Assembly: GCF_018069565.1 (NCBI RefSeq)
Contig: NZ_JAGPNL010000013.1
Location: 1 to 64,000, forward strand
Direction: 5' to 3'
Origin: Streptomyces tagetis
GTDB lineage: Bacteria; Actinomycetota; Actinomycetes; Streptomycetales; Streptomycetaceae
DNA length: 64,000 nt
A program made the position numbers and the translations under genes. This document shows positions 44,040-52,558 of the stretch, one piece after another. Position 1 is the stretch's first letter. Each line of letters opens with the position of its first letter. The notes below the pieces were generated by a model. That model saw nothing but the letters and a program-made list of their open reading frames with translations. It was not told the DNA's origin and made no database searches.

Positions 44040-44738
44040 GTGGCCGGTGACCTGCCGGAGTGGATGCTGCGAGCCTTCTCGAAGCCGCGCATGGCTTCCT
44101 ACCTGCGCGCGGCAAGGGGCGATGCCCAGAAGGCCGCCAGCCTCTACTGGTGGAACATGGAGGCGTCGGCCGCGCTGTACGGACCACTGAACTGCCTGGA
44201 GGTCACGCTGCGCAACGCCCTGCACGGCGTGCTCGAACAGCATCACGGCCGGCCGGACTGGTGGGTGGGGGCGCCTCTGAGCCCGAACGGCCTCCGCCTG
44301 GTCGACGACGCGCGCGCGAAGTGCGAACGGAACGGAACGGCCTCGGCCCCCGTCGACGGCATCGTCACCGAACTGACCCTCGGCTTCTGGGTCTCCCTGG
44401 TGAGCGGCGCCCGCGGCTACGACCGTGGGTTCTGGGTGCCCGCCACCCACAAGGCGTTCCCGAACTACTCGGGGCGACGTAAGGAGCTGCATGACAGCCT
44501 CATGTTCCTCCTGTGGCTGCGGAACAGGGTCATGCACCATGAGCCGATCGACCATCAGTGCCGACGGCGGTGCCCCCGCTGGCACCTGGACCCGGTGAGT
44601 GGGCACGCCACGCTCTATGACGTGCTCGGCTACCTCAGCCCCGAGCTGGCCAAGGAGGCACGAGCCATGGACAGGTTCCCCGCCGTCTTCGCGTCGCGGG
44701 GCGATGCCCTTCGCGGCACCAGGCCGCCTCAGTTCTGA
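44040..44738 (+). CDS. Abi-family protein with HEPN-like motif
   Basis: A 232-residue Abi_2/AbiD-F-like protein. The start GTG 44040 (VAGDLPEWML) follows GGGGGAGAG; earlier starts would read through the hairpin region and are poorly protein-like. The core has EVTLRNALHGVL (Arg58-Asn59 ... His62) and LRNRVMHHEP, an R-x4-H HEPN-type RNase motif (Arg161, His166). AbiF-like HEPN proteins act in abortive infection by cutting RNA. It is followed 22 bases later by the methylase gene, so the three genes look like one operon. Target unknown. Confidence 0.75.
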   Translation: MAGDLPEWMLRAFSKPRMASYLRAARGDAQKAASLYWWNMEASAALYGPLNCLEVTLRNALHGVLEQHHGRPDWWVGAPLSPNGLRLVDDARAKCERNGTASAPVDGIVTELTLGFWVSLVSGARGYDRGFWVPATHKAFPNYSGRRKELHDSLMFLLWLRNRVMHHEPIDHQCRRRCPRWHLDPVSGHATLYDVLGYLSPELAKEARAMDRFPAVFASRGDALRGTRPPQF

Positions 44739-44760
44739 AACCGGACCGTCAGGAGACGCT

Positions 44761-46398
44761 GTGACCGACTTCGACGTGCGCTCCCGGGGTGGCGATGCCA
44801 ACCCGGAGTTCGCCGGTGTGCTCGTCTCGCGGCCCGACATCGCCCGCCTGGCCGGGGTGAAGCGTCCCGCGGTCACCAACTGGGAACGACGGTACGCGGA
44901 TTACCCTGCCCCGCTTCCTCGAAGCGAGGGCGCGCGCGGTGCCGCCCCCGAGATGTTCCGAGCCGACGAGGTACTGGCCTGGCTCTCGGCACGGCCCATT
45001 CCCGCCAACGCCCTCCTGCCCGGCGAACCGTCGGGAACGACGTACGGCGACCGGTTTCGAGCCGGGCTGACCGGGAGCAGAGCGGGCGGGCTGCTCGCGG
45101 CGGTGAAGGAACTCACCGGACCCGCGGCGGAGCGGATGCGCGGGCCGGTCCCCCTGCCGCTCTACCTCGACTGGCTGCTGTACCTCGTGTTCCGCGCGAT
45201 CGTGGAGGCGGACGGGGGGCAGGAGGGCAGTCAGGGCCGGACCCAGGCCGGGAGGGACGTCGCCGTCCCGGAGGAGAAGTACCCGCGCGGACTTCCGGCC
45301 GACCTCCAGAACCTTCTGGACCGGAATCCGCCCAGCTCCCCGGAGGACGGACGTCAGGCGTTCGACCTGGTCCTCACCCTCCTGCGCGACGCCGAGGACC
45401 GCGGGTTCGGTGACTTTCTCACCCCCCCGTCGGTGAGCCGTGTCATGGCCGGAGCACTGGCTGCCGTGGCACCCGCCGTGCCGACACCGTACGACCCGTT
45501 CTGCCGTACCGGCGAGCTGCTTGCCGCCTACCTGGACGCCACCGCCGAACGGGACGGACCGGGACCCCGCAGGGTGAGGGGGCGGGTGCTCCATGACCGT
45601 GCGCTGCGCATCGCCCGTATGAACGTCCGGGTACACGGCGCGGACGACGCGGAACTCGCCCTGGGGCCCGGTGCACCCCCGCCGGACCCGGACGGGATGT
45701 TCGACGTGATTCTCACCAACCCGCCGTTCGGTGGCAGAACCCGTGACGACGGGCCCCCACCCGCCTACTGGACGTACGGCCCCGCCCGGCGCGTCGAATT
45801 CGACTGGCTTCAGTACGTCATCTCCCGCCTCGCCCCCGAGGGCCGGGCCGCCGTCCTGATGCCCGCGGCAGCCGCCTTCCACACGGGTGCGGCACGTACG
45901 GTCCGGGCCGGGTTGGTCGAGGCCGGGATCGTCGAGTGCGTGATGGCGCTGCCCGGACAGCTCTTCGGGCAGACGGCGATCAAGACGCACATCTGGTTCC
46001 TGAGAGCCACACCCGGGCCGGTACGCGACGTACTTTTCGTGGACGGTGAGGACCTCGGGCACGTCGTGAGCCGCACTCGCCAAACCCTTTTCGACGACGA
46101 CGTCGCCCGGCTGGTGCGAGAGTACGGTTCCTGGTGTTCAGCCGCCGACAGCGAACGGGAGTACCCCGGAACACCGGGGCTGAGCCGGGCCGTGGCGCCG
46201 GGTGAGATCGTCGCACACGACCACCGGCTCGACCCGGCGACGTACGTACGCACAGCCATGCCTGAGCCGGCCGTCACGGACTCGGCCGAGGTACGTGGCC
46301 GGCTGGCCGGACTGGCGCAGGAGATCGAGGTCCTGCAGGCGCGGGCCAGGAACGCCGACGCCGACGCGTTGAGGCAGCTCAGGAGGTATGGACTGTGA
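44761..46398 (+). CDS. N6-adenine DNA methylase (HsdM-like) with N-terminal helix-turn-helix
   Basis: A 545-residue type I-like modification subunit. Start GTG 44761 follows AGGAGACG. Residues about 20-45 (VLVSRPDIARLAGVKRPAVTNWE) form an HTH not normally found in HsdM. A helical region follows, then the methylase core with FLTPPSVSRVM (220-229), SAM motif I YDPFCRTGEL (244-253, Cys-Arg replacing a residue pair of the usual DPxCGTG) and catalytic NPPFGG (320-325). Its last codon overlaps the specificity gene (GTGA). No HsdR-like helicase-nuclease is encoded nearby. Confidence 0.85.
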   Translation: MTDFDVRSRGGDANPEFAGVLVSRPDIARLAGVKRPAVTNWERRYADYPAPLPRSEGARGAAPEMFRADEVLAWLSARPIPANALLPGEPSGTTYGDRFRAGLTGSRAGGLLAAVKELTGPAAERMRGPVPLPLYLDWLLYLVFRAIVEADGGQEGSQGRTQAGRDVAVPEEKYPRGLPADLQNLLDRNPPSSPEDGRQAFDLVLTLLRDAEDRGFGDFLTPPSVSRVMAGALAAVAPAVPTPYDPFCRTGELLAAYLDATAERDGPGPRRVRGRVLHDRALRIARMNVRVHGADDAELALGPGAPPPDPDGMFDVILTNPPFGGRTRDDGPPPAYWTYGPARRVEFDWLQYVISRLAPEGRAAVLMPAAAAFHTGAARTVRAGLVEAGIVECVMALPGQLFGQTAIKTHIWFLRATPGPVRDVLFVDGEDLGHVVSRTRQTLFDDDVARLVREYGSWCSAADSEREYPGTPGLSRAVAPGEIVAHDHRLDPATYVRTAMPEPAVTDSAEVRGRLAGLAQEIEVLQARARNADADALRQLRRYGL

Positions 46399-47072
46399 CG
46401 GGCACAAGAGGGGGAACGGAGGCATCTGACACCGGGCTTCATCTGCCTGAGGGCTGGCGGTGTGCTCCCCTGAGGGACCTGTGTGCCTCCCTCCGGGCGG
46501 GCCCGGCGTCGCGTGTCCAGGACAAGGGACACACACAGGCGGACGGTGGTGTCCCCGTCGTCCTGCCTCGTGATCTCGGTGGGCAGCGGATCACGACCGC
46601 CGAGCCCGGCCTCGTGCCCGCCGTCCCCAGGGAGCGGGCGCGAGCACTGGAGCAGCACCTGCTGGCCGAGGGAGACATCCTCATCACCCGCACGGGCAAC
46701 GTCGGCCGCCTGGCCCTGGTGACGGGAGAACACAGCGGCTGGCTGTTCCACGCCAACCTGGTCAGGATGCGGCTCCCGGGCGCCGGCCCGGCGCAGGCCC
46801 CCTACCTCGCCGCCTACCTGAGTTCGGGCACCGCTCAGGACTGGGTCCGTGCGCGGACGGCCGGCTCGGTGATCCCGTCGGTGAGCATACGGACGCTGGG
46901 CGAGCTGCCCGTGCCGCTTCCGCCGCAGGCGGAGCAGCGGGCCATCGGCGCGACCCTCGCGGCCCTCGACGAGAAGATCAGAGCGCACACGGAGATCGCC
47001 CGGACTACCGTCCAGTACCGTGCGGTGCTGGCGGACGCGCTCCTGACCGGCGTGGTGACCGCCCAACCGTGA
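46395..47072 (+). CDS. Half-size HsdS-like DNA specificity subunit
   Basis: A 225-residue protein with one target-recognition domain (residues about 15-180; LPEGWRCAPLRDLC at the start, EGDILITRTGNVGR, SSGTAQDWVRARTAGSVIPSVS) and one conserved helix (PLPPQAEQRAIGATLAALDEKI) that acts as spacer. Normal HsdS has two such units in about 400 residues, so this one should dimerise and read a symmetric split site. The start GTG 46395 overlaps the methylase stop by four bases. Confidence 0.82.
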   Translation: MTGTRGGTEASDTGLHLPEGWRCAPLRDLCASLRAGPASRVQDKGHTQADGGVPVVLPRDLGGQRITTAEPGLVPAVPRERARALEQHLLAEGDILITRTGNVGRLALVTGEHSGWLFHANLVRMRLPGAGPAQAPYLAAYLSSGTAQDWVRARTAGSVIPSVSIRTLGELPVPLPPQAEQRAIGATLAALDEKIRAHTEIARTTVQYRAVLADALLTGVVTAQP

Positions 47073-47100
47073 CCTGGGTTCTGGCCCTAGACTCGGGGCT

Positions 47101-47538
47101 GTGGTGAGCACCGACTGGAAGAGCGACCTCAGACAGCGCGGCTACCGGCTGACCCCCCAGCGTCAGCTCGTACTGGAGGCTGTGGACACCCTTGAGCACG
47201 CCACCCCGGACGAGATCCTCATCGAGGTGAGGAAGACGGCATCCGGGGTCAACATCTCCACCGTGTACCGCACCCTGGAGCTGCTGGAGGAGCTGGAGCT
47301 GGTCTCGCACGCCCACCTCGGCCACGGGGCGCCCACGTACCACCTCGCCGACCGGCACCACCACATCCACCTGGTCTGCCGGGACTGCTCCGACGTGATC
47401 GAGGCCGATGTGTCGGTGGCCGCCGAGTTCACCGCCAAGCTCCGGGAACAGTTCGGCTTCGACACCGACATGAAGCACTTCGCCATCTTCGGCCGCTGTG
47501 CGGACTGCACCTCCGGGGGCGCGTCCGCCGGGTCGTAG
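47101..47538 (+). CDS. nur: Nickel-responsive Fur-family regulator Nur
   Basis: A 145-residue repressor of nickel uptake and Fe-superoxide dismutase genes. The N-terminal winged helix has YRLTPQRQLVLEAVD and INSTVYRTLELL-like sequence; metal sites include the His-rich RHHHIHLVCRDC and CADC zinc-type pairs. The sequence is nearly that of S. coelicolor Nur (SCO4179) as I remember it. TAGACT ends seven bases before the GTG at 47101, so the mRNA may be leaderless. Confidence 0.93.
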   Translation: MVSTDWKSDLRQRGYRLTPQRQLVLEAVDTLEHATPDEILIEVRKTASGVNISTVYRTLELLEELELVSHAHLGHGAPTYHLADRHHHIHLVCRDCSDVIEADVSVAAEFTAKLREQFGFDTDMKHFAIFGRCADCTSGGASAGS

Positions 47539-47547
47539 GCTGGGGCC

Positions 47548-48513
47548 ATGAAGAGCCCTCTGCTGTCCCTGCCCGGCGCCGTCCCCGCCGAGGGCGTGGA
47601 CGAAGGCGTCGCCGCCCACTACGGCGACCTGTTCCGCGAGCAGCGTGCCCTCGCCGACGGCACCGGATTCGTCGACCTCTCCCACCGCGGCGTCCTCGCC
47701 GTCACCGGTGAGGACCGGCTGAGCTGGCTGCACCTGCTGCTCACCCAGCACGTCAGCGACCTGCCGCCCGGCGAGGCCACCGAGGCCCTGGTCCTCTCCG
47801 CCAACGGCCACATCGAGCACGCCCTCTCCCTCGTCGACGACGGGACCACGGTCTGGGCGCACGTCGAACCCGGCACCCAGGAGGCGCTCATCGCCTACCT
47901 GGAGTCCATGAAGTTCTTCTACCGGGTCGAGGTGGCCGACCGCACCGCCGACACCGCCGTCGTGTACCTCCCGGCCGGCTCCATCGCCGAGGCCCCCGAG
48001 GGCGCCGTGGTCCGCGAGACGCCGTACGGCCGCGACCTCTTCCTGCCCCGCGCCGGGCTGGAGGACTTCGCCGCCAAGGCCGGTCCGCCGGCCGGCATCC
48101 TGGCCCACGAGGCGCTCCGGGTCGAGCGGCACCGGCCCCGGCTCGGCTTCGAGACCGACCACCGCACCATCCCGCACGAGCTGGGCCTGATCGGCAGCGC
48201 CGTCCACCTCCAGAAGGGCTGCTACCGCGGCCAGGAGACCGTCGCCCGGGTGCAGAACCTGGGCAAGCCGCCGCGCCGCCTGGTCTTCCTGCACCTGGAC
48301 GGCAGCGAGGTCCACCTCCCCGGGCACGGCGCCCCGGTGCGTGTCGCCGACGACGGCCCCGACGGCCGGAAGATCGGCTTCGTCACCACCTCCGTACGCC
48401 ACCACGAGCTGGGCCCGGTCGCCCTCGCCCTGATCAAGCGCAACGTGCCCGTCGACGCCCGCCTGATCGCCGAGGACACCGCCGCCGCCCAGGAGACCGT
48501 CGTCGAGCCGTGA
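47548..48513 (+). CDS. ygfZ: Folate-binding YgfZ-type iron-sulfur protein
   Basis: A 321-residue GcvT-related protein that helps assemble or repair Fe-S clusters using tetrahydrofolate. The YgfZ signature KGCYRGQE is present, and the GcvT-like N-terminal domain has FVDLSHRGVLAVTGEDRLSW. It starts nine bases after the nur stop. A -10-like TAGGCT ends seven bases before the ATG 47548, so it may also be read from its own leaderless mRNA. Confidence 0.9.
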   Translation: MKSPLLSLPGAVPAEGVDEGVAAHYGDLFREQRALADGTGFVDLSHRGVLAVTGEDRLSWLHLLLTQHVSDLPPGEATEALVLSANGHIEHALSLVDDGTTVWAHVEPGTQEALIAYLESMKFFYRVEVADRTADTAVVYLPAGSIAEAPEGAVVRETPYGRDLFLPRAGLEDFAAKAGPPAGILAHEALRVERHRPRLGFETDHRTIPHELGLIGSAVHLQKGCYRGQETVARVQNLGKPPRRLVFLHLDGSEVHLPGHGAPVRVADDGPDGRKIGFVTTSVRHHELGPVALALIKRNVPVDARLIAEDTAAAQETVVEP

Positions 48514-48525
48514 GGCCGGGGTCCC

Positions 48526-48951
48526 TCACACCTCGACGAGCACCGTGAACGGGCCGTCGTTCGTCAGCGCGACCCGCATCCGCGCGCCGAACCGGCCCGT
48601 CGCCACGGTCGCCCCCAGCGCCCGCAGCCGGGCCACCACCTCGTCGACCAGCGGCTCGGCCACCTCGCCGGGGGCGGCGGCGCTCCACGTGGGGCGGCGG
48701 CCCTTGCGGACGTCCCCGTACAGGGTGAACTGGCTGATCACCAGCAGCGGGGCGCCGATGTCGGCGCACGACTTCTCGTCGTGCAGCATCCGCAGCGACC
48801 ACAGCTTGCGGGCGAGCCGGTCCGCCTGCTCCGGGGTGTCGTCGTGCGTCACCCCGACCAGGACGCACAGCCCCTCGCCCTCGATCGCCCCCACCGTCTC
48901 GCCGTCCACGACGACGCTCGCGCCGTCCACCCTCTGCACCACTGCACGCAT
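48526..48951 (-). CDS. dtd: D-aminoacyl-tRNA deacylase
   Basis: A 141-residue DTD that removes D-amino acids (and glycine from tRNA-Ala) from tRNA. Active-site motifs are SQFTLYGD and NDGPFT (canonical SQxTL and NxGPxT). The start ATG 48951 gives MRAVVQRVDGASV, typical of the family. Convergent with ygfZ. Confidence 0.94.
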   Translation of the reverse strand: MRAVVQRVDGASVVVDGETVGAIEGEGLCVLVGVTHDDTPEQADRLARKLWSLRMLHDEKSCADIGAPLLVISQFTLYGDVRKGRRPTWSAAAPGEVAEPLVDEVVARLRALGATVATGRFGARMRVALTNDGPFTVLVEV

Positions 48952-49141
48952 GCCCGCCATGATGCCGTGCGGGACCGGAACGCCGACGGGCGGGCCGCGG
49001 GGCGCCCGCGCACTGCCACACGGGGCTTCTTTTCGCTCCGTAACCCCCCATCTGGGGCCGATCGGGGGCACTCGGTCACATAGCGGCCACTTGGGGTGGC
49101 ACGATGCTCCCAGACGCCGGTCGAGGGGACGGTAGAGGTAG

Positions 49142-49786
49142 ATGAGCACACCGAGTACGGGGCAGCCGCTTGGGACTGTCGCGTTGACTCACCCGGGCGG
49201 CCTGGAGGCGCCCAGACCGCCCGTGCAGCGGACGGACAGCCCAGAGCTGCCCGTGGACGCGGCACCGGGCATCCCGGGCTCTCCGGGCGCGGGGCGCGAC
49301 CTGGCCGGGCTGAGCCTGCCGGAGCTGCGCACGCTGCGCCGGGACGCCCAGCGGGAGGAGGCCGACCTCAGCTACGTACGGCGGCTGCTGCACGGGCGGA
49401 TCGACATCCTCCGCGCCGAGCAGGCACGGCGGGGTACGGCGTCCGTGCCGGCCGCGGCGGAGGCGTCCGTGGTCGAGCGGCTGTCGGAGATCCTGGCCGA
49501 CGCCCCGGTCCGGCACCGGGCCTCCGCCCGCCATGTCACGCTGGGCACCCCGCGCAGCGAGGAGGGCCGCAGGCTCGCCGCCGAGATGCTCGGGGACGTG
49601 GAGCTGTCCGATCTGGCGGCGCTCACCGATCCGGAGCTGATCGCCGCGATGGGCCGCCTGGTCCGCCACGAGCAGCGGGTCTCGCGCCGGCGCCGCCGGC
49701 TCCAGCGCACCGCCGACGACTCCAGCGCCGAGATCGCCCGCCGGTACCGTGAGGGGGAAGCACAAGTCGACGACCTGCTCGTGTGA
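49142..49786 (+). CDS. rsiG: Anti-sigma factor RsiG (c-di-GMP-dependent partner of WhiG)
   Basis: A 214-residue protein with two antiparallel helices. The c-di-GMP signature E-x3-S-x2-R-x3-Q-x3-D occurs twice: complete in the second helix (Glu177, Ser181, Arg184, Gln188, Asp192) and with His84 in place of Gln in the first (Glu73, Ser77, Arg80, His84, Asp88). In Streptomyces, RsiG bound to c-di-GMP holds sporulation sigma WhiG inactive. A Pro/Gly-rich N-terminal tail of about 50 residues precedes the helices. Start ATG 49142. Confidence 0.9.
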   Translation: MSTPSTGQPLGTVALTHPGGLEAPRPPVQRTDSPELPVDAAPGIPGSPGAGRDLAGLSLPELRTLRRDAQREEADLSYVRRLLHGRIDILRAEQARRGTASVPAAAEASVVERLSEILADAPVRHRASARHVTLGTPRSEEGRRLAAEMLGDVELSDLAALTDPELIAAMGRLVRHEQRVSRRRRRLQRTADDSSAEIARRYREGEAQVDDLLV

Positions 49787-49873
49787 CGCCAGGAGCCGCT
49801 GTACGCCGTCCTGGGGGCCCGGTGATCCCGGGCCGTCGCCGTGACGGGTCCTTGTTCCGGAAGGCCACCGCCG

Positions 49874-50887
49874 ATGTCCGCGTCCCAGCCCGTGTCCACG
49901 CCCGCGCCGGCCACCCCGCCGGCGCCGCCGGCCGCCCTCGCGCCCGTCGTGCCGCCCGTCCTCGCCGAGGTCGTGCGGTCCGGCTTCGTCGAGGGGCGGC
50001 ACCGGGGCAGCCTGGTCGTCCTGGGCGCCGACGGAGCGGTGGAACTGGCGCTCGGGGACGTGACGGCACCCGTCTTCCCCCGCTCCTCCAACAAGCCCAT
50101 GCAGGCCGCGGCGGTACTGCGGGCCGGCCTGGAGCTGGCGGGGGAGCGGCTGGCGCTGGCCGCCGCCAGCCACTCCGGAGAAACCTTCCATCGCACACTC
50201 GTACGGACCATGCTCGGCGAGTTCGGTCTCGACGCCGGGCTGCTGCGGTGCCCGCCCGACCTGCCCCTGGACGCCGAGGAGCGGGACCTCTACCTCGCCG
50301 CCGGGAAGGTCGCCGACCCGGTCACCATGAACTGCTCCGGCAAGCACACCGCGATGCTCGCCGCCTGCGCGCTGCGCGGCTGGCCGCTGGAGGGCTACCT
50401 CGACCCCGGCCACCCGCTCCAGCGGCTCGTCCACCGGACCGTGGAGGAGGCGGCGGGCGAGCCGGTCGCCGCGGTCGGCACCGACGGGTGCGGGGCTCCG
50501 CTGATGGCGATCAGCCTGGTCGGACTGGCCCGCGCCTTCCAGGGCTTCGCCGGCGCCGAACCCGGCACGCCCGAACGCCGGGTCGCCGACGCGATGCGCG
50601 CCCACCCCGAGTACGTCGCCGGTACCCGCCGCGCGGACACCTGGCTGATGCGCGAGGTGCCGGGCACGCTCTCCAAGATGGGCGCCGAGGCGGTCCAGGC
50701 GGTGGCCCTGCCGGACGGCCGCGCCCTCGCCTTCAAGATCGAGGACGGGGCGACGCGGGCGCTCGGCCCGGTCCTCGCCCGCGCGCTCACCCTGCTCGGC
50801 GTGGACGGCCCCGTGGTCGGCCGCATCGGCCGCGCGCCGCTGCTGGGCGGGGGCGCGGAGGTGGGGGAGATCCGGGCGGCGTTCTGA
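49874..50887 (+). CDS. L-asparaginase II, Rhizobium etli type
   Basis: A 337-residue asparaginase of the ReAII (Asparaginase_II) family, unrelated to the E. coli enzymes. Motifs: RSSNKPMQ, ASHSGE, NCSGKHTAML and GTDGCGAP, with the conserved Ser-Lys and Cys residues of the active site. Start ATG 49874 (MSASQP) follows GGAAGG. It frees ammonium from asparagine, fitting nitrogen control, although no GlnR site was identified. Confidence 0.9.
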   Translation: MSASQPVSTPAPATPPAPPAALAPVVPPVLAEVVRSGFVEGRHRGSLVVLGADGAVELALGDVTAPVFPRSSNKPMQAAAVLRAGLELAGERLALAAASHSGETFHRTLVRTMLGEFGLDAGLLRCPPDLPLDAEERDLYLAAGKVADPVTMNCSGKHTAMLAACALRGWPLEGYLDPGHPLQRLVHRTVEEAAGEPVAAVGTDGCGAPLMAISLVGLARAFQGFAGAEPGTPERRVADAMRAHPEYVAGTRRADTWLMREVPGTLSKMGAEAVQAVALPDGRALAFKIEDGATRALGPVLARALTLLGVDGPVVGRIGRAPLLGGGAEVGEIRAAF

Positions 50888-50894
50888 GGGCGGT

Positions 50895-51038
50895 GCTCGC
50901 GGGGGCGCGTGGGGTGAGGAGGCTCTTGCGGGGGCGCGTGAAGCGAGGGGGCCTTTGCGGGGGCGCGTGGGGTGAGGGCGGTCTTCGCGGCGCGCGTGAG
51001 GTGAGGGGCGCCTTCGCGGGGGCGCGTGAGGTGTCGGG
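50895..51038. repeat. Minisatellite: about five copies of a 30-bp unit
   Basis: Units resembling TGCGGGGGCGCGTGGGGTGA with a variable ten-base tail repeat five times between the asparaginase stop and the next gene. Units differ by a few bases. No coding sense on either strand. Confidence 0.8.
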
Positions 51039-51139
51039 CGGGAGGCATCAGGCGGCGGGGCATCGGGGCTGGTGGGGCCCGTCGGGTGGCCGCGGAAATT
51101 TCCGCGACGCACGCCCCGGGCGCCGCATACCGTGAGCGC

Positions 51140-52396
51140 ATGACGAGCCGTGCCGAGATCGACGTACACCCCATCACCGAGGCCGAGTTCCCCGACTGGA
51201 GCCGGGCCCTGAGCACCGGTTTCCTCCAGGACCCCGTCCTGGGCGAGGAGCAACTCCGGGCCCGTGCCAGGCAGTTCGTACCGGGCCGGCTGCTCGGCGC
51301 GTTCGACCGCGGCCGGTGCGTCGCCACCTACCGCTCCTTCGACCAGCGGCTCACCGCCGTCGGCGGCGCCGAGGTGCCGGCCGACGCGGTCTCCAACGTC
51401 ACCGTCACCCCGACGCACCGGCGCCGCGGCCTGCTCAGCCGCATGATCGGCGCGGACCTGGCGGCGGCCCGGGAGCGCGGGGACGTCGTCGCCACGCTCA
51501 TCGCCGCCGAGTACCGGATCTACGGCCGCCACGGCTTCGGCCCGGCCACCACGATGACCCAGTGGACGGTGGACGTGCCCCGCGCCGGCCTCGACCCGCG
51601 CTGGGCGGCCCCGGAGGACGGCGGCACCATCGACCTGGCCGACGGCGCGGACGTCCGCAAGCTCGGCCCCGAGCTGCACGAGCGGCTGCGCCGGGCCCAG
51701 CCGGGCGCGGTCAGCCGCGACGAACTGTGGTGGCAGGCGCGGACCGGCGCCGTCCGGATGCACGCCACCCCGTGGCACGAGCCGTTCTACGCGGTGTACC
51801 GCTCGCCCGACGGCGAGGTGCAGGGCATGGCCGCCTACCGGGCCGACGACACCTGGGGCGACGCGAAGCAGCCGCTCAACACGGCGACCGTCGACTGGCT
51901 GATCGGCGTCACCCCGGCCGCCGAGCGCGCCCTGTGGCGGTACCTCTGCTCCATCGACTGGATCACGACGGTCAAGAGCGGCTGGCGCTCCCCGGACGAT
52001 CTGCTCCCGCACTACCTGCCCGACCCGCGCGCGGCCCGGATCAGCACCCAGGCCGACTGGCTGTGGGTCCGCGTCCTGGACGTCGTACGGGCGCTGGAGG
52101 CGCGGACGTACGCGGCGCGGGGCTCGCTGGTGCTGGAGGTCGTGGACCCGGGCGGGCCGGCCGCCGGGCGGTGGCGACTGGAGGCGGAGGAGGGCGGCGC
52201 GTCCTGCGTGCCGACCACCGAGAGCGCCGATCTCGTGCTGGACGCCGGGGCGTTGGCGATGCTGTGGCTCGGGGACGAGTCGGCCGCGCGACTGGCGGCG
52301 CTGGGCCGGGTGACGGAAGAACGAGCGGGCGCCGCCCTGTCGGCCGACGCCCTGCTGCGTGCGCCCCGGCGCCCGTGGTGCCCGGACATGTTCTGA
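51140..52396 (+). CDS. Eis-like GNAT acetyltransferase
   Basis: A 418-residue enhanced-intracellular-survival-type acetyltransferase with tandem GNAT folds and a sterol-carrier-like C-terminal domain. Motif A is VTVTPTHRRRGLLSRMI; the family signature IYGRHGFGPAT follows; the C-terminal carboxylate (CPDMF) fits Eis, where the terminal residues reach the active site. Relatives acetylate aminoglycosides or lysines. The start ATG 51140 lies seven bases after a -10-like TACCGT, suggesting a leaderless transcript. Confidence 0.88.
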   Translation: MTSRAEIDVHPITEAEFPDWSRALSTGFLQDPVLGEEQLRARARQFVPGRLLGAFDRGRCVATYRSFDQRLTAVGGAEVPADAVSNVTVTPTHRRRGLLSRMIGADLAAARERGDVVATLIAAEYRIYGRHGFGPATTMTQWTVDVPRAGLDPRWAAPEDGGTIDLADGADVRKLGPELHERLRRAQPGAVSRDELWWQARTGAVRMHATPWHEPFYAVYRSPDGEVQGMAAYRADDTWGDAKQPLNTATVDWLIGVTPAAERALWRYLCSIDWITTVKSGWRSPDDLLPHYLPDPRAARISTQADWLWVRVLDVVRALEARTYAARGSLVLEVVDPGGPAAGRWRLEAEEGGASCVPTTESADLVLDAGALAMLWLGDESAARLAALGRVTEERAGAALSADALLRAPRRPWCPDMF

Positions 52397-52506
52397 GGGG
52401 CGGGGCCCCGTGAGGTGCGGGTGTCCTCCTTCCCCGGTGACGGAGCGCGGGCGTGTCCGTAGCGTGCGCTCCGTCGTGCCGGTGGTCGGGCCGGCCGGCC
52501 GCCGGG

Positions 52507-52541
52507 CCGGGCTCCCGGCTCCCCTCCGGAGAGGAGCCCGG
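52507..52541. terminator. Terminator between the Eis-like gene and the small membrane gene
   Basis: Arms CCGGGCTCC and GGAGCCCGG (9 bp) enclose a loop of about 17 bases that can itself partly pair (CTCCGGAG). It stands between convergent genes. Confidence 0.5.
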
Positions 52542-52558
52542 ACGGCGGCGTGGCCGGC

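Noticed and set aside
43671..47100. Integrated phage or ICE around the defence-like genes
   Set aside because: No integrase, excisionase, tRNA target or flanking direct repeat could be seen. The island may have come by homologous exchange.
50895..51038. CRISPR array
   Set aside because: The units are contiguous and imperfect, without unique spacers of constant length, and no cas genes are nearby.
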